This document shows, piece after piece, positions 1-6,100 of a stretch of 10,000 nucleotides of DNA. The position numbers and the translations under genes are program-made. Each line of letters opens with the position of its first letter. Position 1 is the first letter of the stretch. Below the pieces are notes generated by a model. It was not told the DNA's origin. It worked only from the letters and a program-made list of their open reading frames with translations, and searched no databases. Location: positions 1-10,000 of the forward strand of contig NZ_JAIWNS010000076.1 in the NCBI RefSeq assembly GCF_020216685.1, given 5' to 3'. The DNA comes from Methanospirillum hungatei. GTDB lineage: Archaea; Halobacteriota; Methanomicrobia; Methanomicrobiales; Methanospirillaceae.

Positions 1-1
1 G

Positions 2-868
2 AAAAACCGAGATGTCATCTATGCAAATGAACATCATATTTCTTCTCCTGAAGAAATGATCCGGGTAGCGCAGCGGATGTCAGCTCTTGGAACCGGCATA
101 ACCGGAGGGGAACCATTCTTTTTCCCTGACAGACTGATAGCGTATGCCAGAGCGCTGAAAAAAGAGTTTGGACCTGAACATCATATCCACCTCTATACCG
201 GGATGGCTCCGGATAAGGATATCATTCGTTCAATTACCGGGCTTGTTGATGAGGTCCGGTTCCACCCTCCCGGGGATCTCTGGGCCAGTCTGAAAGAAAC
301 TCCCTATCATCAGAGCATCCGGTATGCGAAAGAAGCCGGGCTGGATGTTGGTATTGAAGTTCCCTCCCTTCCCAATATTGATGATCTGAAAGAATATCTT
401 TCATACATAGATTTTCTCAATATCAATGAATTGGAATGGGGAGATTTCAACGCTGATGAGATGCGAAGCAGGGGCTATCTGCTCAGGGGAGATATTTCCA
501 ATGCAGTTCAGGGTGGATGGGAAAGTGCGAAAAACATCGCTGACCTTCCTAAAGTTCACTGGTGTTCATCAGATTTTAAAGACCGGGTCCAGCTGAGGAT
601 GCGGCTGAGAAGAATTGCAGCCAATACTGCCAGAGAATTTGATGAGATCACCGATGACGGTACAATCATTTACGGAGTCTGGGAATGTGACGGTCAGCAT
701 GTATCTTTACCTGATGATCTGGATGATGATCTGTTTGAACGATTTGATGATCGTATCGAAACCGGCTGGTGGATATTGGAAGAGATGGCAGATGAAATAA
801 CAGGTTCAGCATATTTTGTTGAACGGTATCCTGATGGCGGCATAATTATTGAGGTGACACCGGTATGA
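2..868 (+). CDS. Radical SAM protein, COG2108-like (5' end cut by window)
   Basis: The frame is open from base 2, so the ATG at 56 is probably internal and the true start and CxxxCxxC iron-sulfur motif lie upstream of the window. The visible part keeps the radical SAM GGEP motif (GITGGEPFF), which binds the S-adenosylmethionine amino group. Later comes a stretch HWCSSDFKDRVQLRMRLRRI, with a Cys in an HxCSSxxKD context that I recall as typical of archaeal COG2108 proteins related to pyruvate formate-lyase activating enzyme. The C-terminal third is acidic, with a run of Asp residues (LPDDLDDDLFERFDD). The substrate and product are not known. It overlaps the following cis-prenyltransferase gene by ATGA, so the two are co-translated and may be functionally linked. 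Family assignment is good; the exact role is open. Confidence 0.85.
   Translation, partial: KNRDVIYANEHHISSPEEMIRVAQRMSALGTGITGGEPFFFPDRLIAYARALKKEFGPEHHIHLYTGMAPDKDIIRSITGLVDEVRFHPPGDLWASLKETPYHQSIRYAKEAGLDVGIEVPSLPNIDDLKEYLSYIDFLNINELEWGDFNADEMRSRGYLLRGDISNAVQGGWESAKNIADLPKVHWCSSDFKDRVQLRMRLRRIAANTAREFDEITDDGTIIYGVWECDGQHVSLPDDLDDDLFERFDDRIETGWWILEEMADEITGSAYFVERYPDGGIIIEVTPV
851..857 (+). promoter_or_regulatory. Strong Shine-Dalgarno site for the cis-prenyltransferase gene
   Basis: GAGGTGA lies inside the end of the radical SAM gene, 7 bases before the ATG at 865. It is complementary to the archaeal 16S rRNA 3' end (CACCUCC). It fixes the start of the downstream gene at 865 rather than at the internal ATG that encodes Met19. 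Confidence 0.75.
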
Positions 869-1641
869 TTCGCAGATGTATCGAGCATATCTATGAATAC
901 CTTATATCCAGACAGTGTATGCATATCCCCCGGCATATTGCAATAATACAGGATGGGAATCGCAGGTATGCAAAAAAACGAGGAATTGCAACATCATCAG
1001 GACATCGCGCAGGAGCTGACCGGACCGAAGAGGTTCTGGAATGGGCACAGGAACTGGGGATACGGCATATAACCCTCTATACATTCTCAACAGAAAATTT
1101 TACTCGATCCGATGAAGAGGTCCAGAATCTGTTCGCCCTTTTCAAAGAGAAATTAAGTCGAATCAGTATCGACGAGCGCGTCCATAAATATGGTATCAGA
1201 ATTCAGATGATCGGGGATAAGGATATGCTTCCTGATGACCTCAGAGGGGCTGTTGAGCAGGCTGAAGCTGCGACAGCACACTATGATAATTTTTATCTGA
1301 ACATGGCTCTGGCTTATGGCGGACGAAATGAGATGCTCCGGACGACAGCCAAAATACTTGATGATGTCAGAAAAAAGAAAATAAAACGGGAAGACATCAC
1401 TCCGGAACTTTTTGAAGAAAATCTTTACGGTAACAGTGTCTCTCTCCCGCCGGTGGATCTTATCATCAGAACCGGTAATGAGTGCAGAACTTCTAACTTT
1501 CTTCCATGGCTTGCAAATGGTCATGAATCTGCAGTATATTTCTGTGCTCCCTATTGGCCGATGTTTCGCAAACTTGACATGCTCCGTGCAATCAGGGTGT
1601 ATTCAGAACGTCAGGAAATGAAAAAGAGATCGGCGTGTTAG
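865..1641 (+). CDS. uppS: Cis-prenyltransferase, catalytic type (tritrans,polycis-undecaprenyl diphosphate synthase family)
   Basis: This enzyme family condenses isopentenyl diphosphate onto an allylic primer (geranylgeranyl diphosphate in archaea) to make the long polyprenyl carrier lipid for protein and surface glycosylation. The 258 residues match the usual length. Visible motifs are HIAIIQDGNRRYAKKRG at 24-40 with catalytic Asp30, TLYTFSTENF at 70-79, YGGRNEM at 151-157, and DLIIRTGNECRTSNF at 198-212 with Arg202, Arg208 and Ser210, which bind the isopentenyl diphosphate. A Glu at 221, near the usual metal-binding Glu, lies in a segment with a two-residue insertion. The C terminus (SERQEMKKRSAC) lacks the RxG motif found at the end of single-subunit cis-prenyltransferases. 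That suggests the enzyme needs a partner, and a candidate lies directly downstream on the opposite strand. The start is set by the GAGGTGA site and ATGA overlap. The family call is secure; chain length and primer are inferred. Confidence 0.93.
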   Translation: MIRRCIEHIYEYLISRQCMHIPRHIAIIQDGNRRYAKKRGIATSSGHRAGADRTEEVLEWAQELGIRHITLYTFSTENFTRSDEEVQNLFALFKEKLSRISIDERVHKYGIRIQMIGDKDMLPDDLRGAVEQAEAATAHYDNFYLNMALAYGGRNEMLRTTAKILDDVRKKKIKREDITPELFEENLYGNSVSLPPVDLIIRTGNECRTSNFLPWLANGHESAVYFCAPYWPMFRKLDMLRAIRVYSERQEMKKRSAC

Positions 1642-1643
1642 GA

Positions 1644-2270
1644 TCAGGCTCCAAACCTTCTGTTTCGTGACTGGTAATCTCTGAACGCGCGAATCAGATC
1701 TATTTTTCTGATTTTCTCCCAGTTCAGGTCCAGGAAGAAGAGTTCTGAATAGACAGACTGCCAGATAAGAAAATCAACCAGATGCGCCCCTCCGGTTTTA
1801 ATGACACAATCAGGAGTGTGGGAAAATGTCAGATATTTTTCAAGAACATCAGTGGTAACATCTTCAGGTGCGACATTATTATCCACCATAGATTGTATAG
1901 CATCAGATATCTCCTCCCGCCCCGATTTTCCAATCGCGATAGTAACGGAAATCCCGGTCCCGAATGTTTCAGATGTATCATCATAATGGAGATGAACGGT
2001 CGCGAGATCAGATAAATCGTAAATATCTGATAGATATTGTGGTTTTGTTAATGGACTGTGTGTGCTGATATGGATAACAATTTCAGAAATCCCGATGTTC
2101 TGTGGGTCTTTCCTACGGACTTTTTCAGATATCTCCAGACACCAGGAAATAATGCGCCTTATATGTTTTGGATCATTCTCCATTTCAGCATCTGATATCA
2201 TAAAGCAGATAAACTGAGGAATACTATCAAGATTGCGAAGAAGGTGCCATTCATAAAATTGGTAGATCAT
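1644..2270 (-). CDS. Non-catalytic cis-prenyltransferase homologue, probable partner subunit
   Basis: The C-terminal half clearly aligns with UppS. FLIWQSVYSELFFLDLNWEK at 167-186 matches the family FLLWQxxYSEFYF...LWP block, and the end (DYQSRNRRFGA) carries the RxG motif. IAIGKSGREEI at 111-121 corresponds to the family YGGRxEI block, and the N-terminal QFYEWHL resembles the partner's HIYEYL. The catalytic DGNRR segment is replaced by MISDAEMENDP (24-34), and RTxGExRxSNF has become KTGGAHLVDF (158-167), losing both diphosphate-binding arginines. At 208 residues it is about 50 shorter than its neighbour, so it should not work alone. The pattern matches eukaryotic NgBR/Nus1, the RxG-bearing non-catalytic subunit of heteromeric cis-prenyltransferases. 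The frame is intact and GAGG sits 5 bases before the ATG, so it is not a pseudogene. Convergent with uppS, 2 bases apart. Confidence 0.85.
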   Translation of the reverse strand: MIYQFYEWHLLRNLDSIPQFICFMISDAEMENDPKHIRRIISWCLEISEKVRRKDPQNIGISEIVIHISTHSPLTKPQYLSDIYDLSDLATVHLHYDDTSETFGTGISVTIAIGKSGREEISDAIQSMVDNNVAPEDVTTDVLEKYLTFSHTPDCVIKTGGAHLVDFLIWQSVYSELFFLDLNWEKIRKIDLIRAFRDYQSRNRRFGA

Positions 2271-2275
2271 AGTAT

Positions 2276-2279
2276 CCTC
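2276..2279 (-). promoter_or_regulatory. Shine-Dalgarno site of the partner prenyltransferase gene
   Basis: Read on the minus strand, GAGG lies 5 bases before the ATG at 2270 (TTGAGGATACTATG). It supports this start and shows that the gene is equipped for translation despite its lost catalytic motifs. Confidence 0.55.
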
Positions 2280-2328
2280 AAAACTCTGGTTGGCAGGTCA
2301 AACGTATGCATTGTCCTCTGAAATGTAG

Positions 2329-2364
2329 AAATCTCATATTATACTTGGATATATCATGAGATTT
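2329..2364. repeat. 36-bp imperfect palindrome in a divergent intergenic region
   Basis: The arms AAATCTCAT (2329-2337) and ATGAGATTT (2356-2364) are perfect reverse complements. After a two-base mismatch on each side they are followed by TATA (2340-2343) and TATA (2350-2353), leaving a 6-base centre, CTTGGA. It lies 59 bases upstream of the minus-strand prenyltransferase homologue and 144 bases upstream of the plus-strand gene at 2509. The embedded TATA sequences could serve as a promoter for the minus-strand gene, with the outer arms as an operator for a dimeric regulator. No regulator is identified, so the function is inferred from structure only. Confidence 0.6.
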
Positions 2365-2412
2365 GCAGATAACCTTTCAGAATAACTGGCCTTATAACTT
2401 CTTTATGATAAC

Positions 2413-2419
2413 TATAAAA
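2413..2419 (+). promoter_or_regulatory. Candidate TATA box upstream of the RecA-fold gene
   Basis: TATAAAA is a good archaeal TATA match and would start transcription near 2440, giving a leader of about 70 bases. A weaker alternative, TTAATATGA at 2475-2483, sits about 30 bases before the ATG and would give a nearly leaderless message. The gene has no Shine-Dalgarno site just upstream, which favours the latter slightly. Neither is proven. Confidence 0.35.
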
Positions 2420-2508
2420 GGATTCGATATGATAATGGTAGCATGTGTACGAAAACCCGGGAGATATCATTGGGTTAATATGATAGCAAAACCATTTTTT
2501 AAACACTG

Positions 2509-3213
2509 ATGTACAAGTATCTGACTGGCATCGATATAATAGATCAGAAGGGAGGCGTTAATCCAGGAACGAATATCCTGGTTCTGGCACCATCATTCAG
2601 TGATGGGGAGCTGGTTGCATCATTTCTGGCTATGCCCAGAAAGAAAGAGTACATGATTGTTCTTGCAACCGAAACCCAGTCTGAAGATCTCATTGATTTC
2701 TTTGCAGGAAACGGATTTGATACGAATTATATAGGGATAATTGATGCAATCACCCGGACTTCATTTACCGCCATAGAGGATTCGCAGAAGATTAAATATG
2801 TGGGAAGTCCGAGCGACCTGACCGGTATGGACATCAAATTTTCCCAATTAACTGAAGAGATAATGAAAGGAGACTTTACAGATGATCCTGATCAATTATT
2901 CCCAACTCCGATCCGGTACTGTATTCTCTCACTGACATCCATGCTTATGTTTCGTAAAATTGACATCATCTATCAGTTCCTCCATGTCGTAACATCAAAA
3001 CTTCGAAAGATAGGCTCTATAGGAGTATTTTTACTAAATAATGAATCATTTGATCAAAAGACGGTTGCTATCGTAAAACAACTTATGAATATCGTTGTAG
3101 AGATTCAAAACAACGATGAGGGAAAGAAAATCCGGATCCAGGGAAGCATGGGCATTTCCATGAACTGGAGTCATTTCTCATGTGAAGATGGGAAATTACT
3201 CATTACACCATAA
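2509..3213 (+). CDS. RecA/KaiC-fold protein lacking Walker A (RAD55/DUF7504-like)
   Basis: The 234-residue protein has the layout of the archaeal RAD55/KaiC-like family: an opening [23 protein letters not shown] with the usual approach to a P-loop, and [18 protein letters not shown] at 97-114, a pattern I recall from the archaeal DUF7504 group. It then has [11 protein letters not shown] at 138-148 in the Walker B position and a C-terminal strand region ([16 protein letters not shown]). The P-loop itself is replaced by [10 protein letters not shown] (27-36): no GKT or GKS is present, and the Walker B strand lacks an acidic residue. It is therefore probably not an ATPase, and may act as a binding or regulatory protein. 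An in-frame TAA at 2500-2502 fixes the start at 2509. It is followed 5 bases later by dphB. Function unknown. Confidence 0.75.
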   Translation: MYKYLTGIDIIDQKGGVNPGTNILVLAPSFSDGELVASFLAMPRKKEYMIVLATETQSEDLIDFFAGNGFDTNYIGIIDAITRTSFTAIEDSQKIKYVGSPSDLTGMDIKFSQLTEEIMKGDFTDDPDQLFPTPIRYCILSLTSMLMFRKIDIIYQFLHVVTSKLRKIGSIGVFLLNNESFDQKTVAIVKQLMNIVVEIQNNDEGKKIRIQGSMGISMNWSHFSCEDGKLLITP

Positions 3214-3218
3214 TCATC

Positions 3219-3977
3219 ATGCTTATTTTTGTCGGTCTTGGTCTGTACGACCTCGATGATATTTCTATAAAAGGATTACAGGCTATAAAGGAAGCAGATG
3301 CTGTCTTCCTTGAGTCATATACATCTGTTCTTACCGGGACCACGATTGAACAGATGCGCGAGAGATATGGAAAAGATCTCATTGTATTAAAAAGACAGGA
3401 TGTTGAGCAGACACCTGAACCAATTCTGACCGCTGCTAAAAACGGAATAGCAGTATTTCTCACCGGTGGAGATCCGATGGTCTCAACCACTCATGCGGAT
3501 CTTCGTATCAGGGCACAAGAACAGGGTATTAGTACAAAGATAATTCATGGATCATCCATTGTAAGTGCGGTCTCCGGACTCACCGGGCTGCAGAACTACC
3601 GGTTTGGGAAATCCTGTTCTATTCCATATCCTGCCCCAAACTGGTTTCCAAAAACTCCGCTTGATACTATTCTTGCAAATCTGATACAGAACCTACACAC
3701 CACTGTGTATCTGGATATTCAGGAGAACCGGTATATGTCAGTCCATGAAGGGATTGAACTTCTTGAAAAACTTATGGAGGGATCAACAGATTCAATTCCT
3801 TTGTATGTGGGAGTAGCAAGAGCAGGATCAGACTCTCCGGTTGTTGCAGCAGGATCCGGTGAGAGACTAAAACAGGTAGATTTCGGTCCACCACTTCACA
3901 TTCTGGTAGTGCCAGCAAGCCTGCACGAGATAGAAGAGGAGTATCTGAAGAACTTTGCCGGATATGTTCCTCAGTAA
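3219..3977 (+). CDS. dphB: Diphthine synthase
   Basis: DphB transfers methyl groups from S-adenosylmethionine to the modified histidine of translation elongation factor 2, the second step of diphthamide formation in archaea. It belongs to the cobalt-precorrin/tetrapyrrole methylase superfamily. The N terminus [19 protein letters not shown] carries the GxGLxDxxD opening, [11 protein letters not shown] (27-37) is typical of diphthine synthases, and [13 protein letters not shown] (80-92) is the methylase GGDP motif. [11 protein letters not shown] (110-120), [12 protein letters not shown] (127-138) and [14 protein letters not shown] (194-207) are further family blocks. The 252 residues are full length. 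No Shine-Dalgarno site is seen before the ATG, which lies 5 bases after the upstream stop, so it is probably translated by coupling. Its 3' end overlaps the next gene. Confidence 0.96.
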   Translation: MLIFVGLGLYDLDDISIKGLQAIKEADAVFLESYTSVLTGTTIEQMRERYGKDLIVLKRQDVEQTPEPILTAAKNGIAVFLTGGDPMVSTTHADLRIRAQEQGISTKIIHGSSIVSAVSGLTGLQNYRFGKSCSIPYPAPNWFPKTPLDTILANLIQNLHTTVYLDIQENRYMSVHEGIELLEKLMEGSTDSIPLYVGVARAGSDSPVVAAGSGERLKQVDFGPPLHILVVPASLHEIEEEYLKNFAGYVPQ

Positions 3978-4539
3978 GTACTATTCCATCCTGATGGAAT
4001 CAGTCAATAGCATCACTCTTTTAAATGTAAGAGGTTCTCCATATCATGCTCTCGGGACCGAAATCTGCGAGATGATATCATCCTATCTTCAGGATTCGGT
4101 ATATTTTCAAAAAAATGGCGATATCGTCAATCAGTATGCATCATTGGGATATGCACATGGATGGCTTTCAGCCGGAGCATTTTTAGGATTATATGATACC
4201 TCTTTTAGGATACATAATTTTTCAGACATTGAATTTCCTGATCATTATGATACAGCTCATCTCTCCGAAAAAACAGAGCGGTATCATTCAATGCTTGAAA
4301 ATGCAATAGTTTCAGTAAGCGGTTTCCCGGGGAGAGGCTCTCCTCTTGTTCTGGCTGCAGATACATCCCTGAATGAAGTCAGGAAATCGTTTATAAGGGG
4401 TGAAGAATTGATGAAAGATGGAATGACTATCCCTGCACTTGGATATCTCTGCTATGGATATGGCTGGCTTGATACCTCTGTCCGTGCCGGCCTTTTACAG
4501 GTTCATCACAATTTTCATCTCTTCACGACAGAATTTTAA
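3964..4539 (+). CDS. Tandem DUF357 protein
   Basis: DUF357 is a small archaeal helical family of unknown function. From the ATG at 3964 the protein has 191 residues and is almost wholly two copies of one unit. [10 protein letters not shown]...NVRGSP (5-26) matches [10 protein letters not shown]...PGRGSP (106-127) without gaps. [20 protein letters not shown] (58-77) matches [20 protein letters not shown] (158-177), which carries the family GYxxGWLDxxxRxGLL signature. Copy 2 keeps the signature better than copy 1. The longer frame from 3955 would need a TTG start; ATG 3964 is preferred, and ATG 3994 is possible. The start overlaps dphB by 14 bases, so the genes are coupled. The stop overlaps that of hisE on the other strand. 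Confidence 0.8.
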   Translation: MFLSKYYSILMESVNSITLLNVRGSPYHALGTEICEMISSYLQDSVYFQKNGDIVNQYASLGYAHGWLSAGAFLGLYDTSFRIHNFSDIEFPDHYDTAHLSEKTERYHSMLENAIVSVSGFPGRGSPLVLAADTSLNEVRKSFIRGEELMKDGMTIPALGYLCYGYGWLDTSVRAGLLQVHHNFHLFTTEF

Positions 4540-4829
4540 TGACGCCTGGACTGTAATTCATCCCATACCGACTGGAGCGTGACTCCTGATCCCTTCAGGG
4601 CAAGCATAAAATGAAATAAAAGATCTGCACCCTCTTCTGAAATTCTGCTTTTATCACCGTTTTTCACGGCAATAATAAATTCGGTGCACTCTTCTCCTAT
4701 CTTTTCCAGAGACTTGTCTATTCCCTTTCGATGAGTGAGAATTTTTGAGGTATATGACTCCTCAGATGGGTGAGCAGCTCTGTCTTCTATTACCGCCCAG
4801 ATCTCATCCAGAATTTCAGCTTTTTTCAA
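4536..4829 (-). CDS. hisE: Phosphoribosyl-ATP pyrophosphatase
   Basis: HisE hydrolyses phosphoribosyl-ATP to phosphoribosyl-AMP, the second step of histidine synthesis. The 97-residue protein is the usual length for the stand-alone enzyme and has the all-alpha NTP-pyrophosphatase signature. IGEECTEFIIA (44-54) supplies Glu46, Glu47 and Glu50, and EEGADLLFHFMLAL (65-78) supplies Glu66 and Asp69, the acidic residues expected to hold magnesium. The start codon is TTG at 4829-4827, overlapping the nusA stop as TTGA. A strong Shine-Dalgarno site supports it. It is the last gene of a nusA-hisE pair and is not with other his genes here. Its stop overlaps the convergent DUF357 gene by 4 bases. Confidence 0.95.
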   Translation of the reverse strand: MKKAEILDEIWAVIEDRAAHPSEESYTSKILTHRKGIDKSLEKIGEECTEFIIAVKNGDKSRISEEGADLLFHFMLALKGSGVTLQSVWDELQSRRH

Positions 4830-5287
4830 ATTGCACTCTCCTCTGGAAAAACCTCACCTATTTCATATCCATGAAACCTACGAATAAGGATTCGAGCCTT
4901 TTCAATGGTGCAGCCCCCTTTCCCAATCGCAATACCAACGTCATTTTTATCTGAAACGTAGATATTCATCTTCTTTGTCTGATCATCACAGGCAAACCTG
5001 AGCACCTGAGCTGGTTTGAAGATATTTGAGAGAAATTCCTTAAGATCTTCAGCATATTCCACCATTTCAACTTTTCTTCCGGTTACTCCCTGGAGACGTC
5101 GGATATTATCGCCCTTTTTCCCGATGGCATATCCCATGTCACCGGCTTTAATAACATAAATAATCCGATCAAATTTATCGTCGATTAAACAATCAAGTGC
5201 TGTTGATTTTGTGAGAATTCTAAGCTCTTCGATATATCTTCTTTCTTTAAATCCAAGATTTCTTTCCATAGGTAATTCAGACTCCAT
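4826..5287 (-). CDS. nusA: NusA-like transcription factor (archaeal, two KH domains)
   Basis: Archaeal NusA is a short RNA-binding protein holding only the KH1-KH2 part of bacterial NusA, without the N-terminal polymerase-binding and S1 domains. The 153 residues fit that. KH1 has MGYAIGKKGDNIRRLQ (51-66) with the GKKG loop at 56-59. KH2 has VGIAIGKGGCTIEKARILI (117-135) with GKGG at 122-125. The stretch before KH1 (RYIEELRILTKSTALDCLID) matches the archaeal family start region. The ATG at 5287 is taken as the start; an ATG at 5269 (MERNLGF) is also possible, and neither has a clear Shine-Dalgarno site. The gene is translationally coupled to hisE. In other archaea nusA often lies in the RNA polymerase/ribosomal operon; here it does not. 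Confidence 0.93.
   Translation of the reverse strand: MESELPMERNLGFKERRYIEELRILTKSTALDCLIDDKFDRIIYVIKAGDMGYAIGKKGDNIRRLQGVTGRKVEMVEYAEDLKEFLSNIFKPAQVLRFACDDQTKKMNIYVSDKNDVGIAIGKGGCTIEKARILIRRFHGYEIGEVFPEESAI
4838..4843 (-). promoter_or_regulatory. Shine-Dalgarno site that sets the TTG start of hisE
   Basis: Read on the minus strand, GAGGAG lies 8 bases before the TTG at 4829, inside the last codons of nusA. There is no ATG at this position, so this site is the main evidence that hisE starts at TTG. Confidence 0.7.
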
Positions 5288-5330
5288 ATTCGCAATCTAA
5301 TGATATCCGATGGTAATCCAGCAGAGAGGT

Positions 5331-5340
5331 GAGTATAAAG
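5331..5340 (-). promoter_or_regulatory. Candidate TATA box for nusA-hisE
   Basis: On the minus strand the sequence reads CTTTATACTC, 44 to 53 bases before the nusA ATG. Transcription would start near 5310, leaving a leader of about 23 bases. It is a reasonable but unproven match to the archaeal TATA consensus. Confidence 0.35.
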
Positions 5341-5529
5341 GTGATACATATAGCCTTCAGATAACACTGGGTATGAAAATTTTTGAGCCATCTCTTTGAT
5401 AGAAAACCGTGGAAATATTACCGGTTTAATTAATTAAAGGTTATGGTAAAAAAGATGTTGATATCCTGGGCAGGTAGGGCGAATATCTTGGATACGAAAG
5501 AAGACGCATAAAATCCTCTTGTTAACCGG

Positions 5530-5940
5530 TCAGCAGGTAGCAAGCACTCTCTGAGTATCTCCTAGCATTGATGGATATTTGATGGCACTGCTCATTGGAA
5601 GCCGGGCAACAGGAGCATATGAAGAACGACGGCATAAAAGTGATTTCAGGGAATCAAGAGATACTGTATACCGGTTTCCATCCATCAGTTCAATGTTCAA
5701 TGCTTTCCCTGAATACGACAGATATGCAAGTCCTGCGGTTGAACTTACATATTGCTTCCAGTTGATACGTAACTGGAACGTCCGTGCAGAGATTTTACCC
5801 CGGATTGCATGTTTTAAATCATCAAGTACAATTCCGAATCGTCTGCCGTCAAGGACCAGTTCTATGATCTCTGTTGGAAGACCTTCCTCATCAATGGTAA
5901 CTGCTTTTGCTTTCTGCATGTATCCTGCTTTTTCGAGCAT
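5530..5940 (-). CDS. Small unknown protein with an internal DGxR...LDxLK repeat
   Basis: I do not recognise the family. From the ATG at 5940 it has 136 residues, with no signal peptide or membrane segment. Two similar units are visible: LDGRRFGIVLDDLKHAI (30-46) and MDGNRYTVSLDSLKSLL (86-102). Both follow the pattern DGxR(F/Y)xx(S/V)LDxLK, each preceded by an IEL strand, so the core looks like a duplicated beta-rich domain. The start at 5940 is supported by GGTGAT 4 bases upstream and a TATA-like box at the right distance. An in-frame GTG at 5949 is part of that Shine-Dalgarno site rather than a start. The plus-strand frame over the same bases is Ser- and Arg-rich and lacks such signals. It lies between the NifH-like gene and nusA on the same strand, with wide gaps, so it is probably its own unit. 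Confidence 0.7.
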   Translation of the reverse strand: MLEKAGYMQKAKAVTIDEEGLPTEIIELVLDGRRFGIVLDDLKHAIRGKISARTFQLRINWKQYVSSTAGLAYLSYSGKALNIELMDGNRYTVSLDSLKSLLCRRSSYAPVARLPMSSAIKYPSMLGDTQRVLATC

Positions 5941-5944
5941 TATT

Positions 5945-5950
5945 ATCACC
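5945..5950 (-). promoter_or_regulatory. Shine-Dalgarno site deciding the start of the unknown protein
   Basis: Minus-strand GGTGAT, complementary to the 16S rRNA 3' end, is 4 bases before the ATG at 5940. It overlaps the upstream in-frame GTG, arguing against that codon as the start. Confidence 0.55.
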
Positions 5951-5980
5951 CAGTTGATAATAGAGGGTCAGCAGTACCCT

Positions 5981-5988
5981 ATTTAAAT
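5981..5988 (-). promoter_or_regulatory. TATA-like box for the unknown protein gene
   Basis: ATTTAAAT with an AT/purine-rich upstream flank (TTTTTAAAG on the minus strand) lies about 44 bases before the ATG at 5940. Initiation near 5959 would give a leader of about 19 bases containing the GGTGAT site. The spacing agrees with archaeal promoters. Confidence 0.45.
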
Positions 5989-6100
5989 CTTTAAAAAGCA
6001 GGGTGAAAGTGAAAATTAATTTATAATGAAGCCTGAATAAAATCCATATAGATTTTTAAAATAAATTTAAAGTCATATTATTGGGTGAAAATTTTTCCCT

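Noticed and set aside
1153..1524. Minus-strand open frame of 123 residues inside uppS
   Set aside because: It is a shadow of the clearly conserved uppS frame and has no motif of its own.
5404..5428. Six-base inverted repeat AAACCG / CGGTTT upstream of nusA
   Set aside because: Short arms and a 12-base centre are expected by chance, and it is over 110 bases from the nusA start.
5443..5511. 22-codon plus-strand frame (MVKKMLISWAGR...) in the nusA upstream gap, with AAAGG just before the ATG
   Set aside because: It is too short to judge from one sequence, and the Shine-Dalgarno spacing is only two bases. No family resemblance.
5941..5949. GTG at 5949 as the start of the small unknown protein
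   Set aside because: The GTG is part of the GGTGAT Shine-Dalgarno site for the ATG at 5940.
5579..5986. Plus-strand open frame of 135 residues opposite the small unknown gene
   Set aside because: It is Ser- and Arg-rich with no recognisable motif or Shine-Dalgarno site. The minus strand has a TATA box, GGTGAT and an internal protein repeat.
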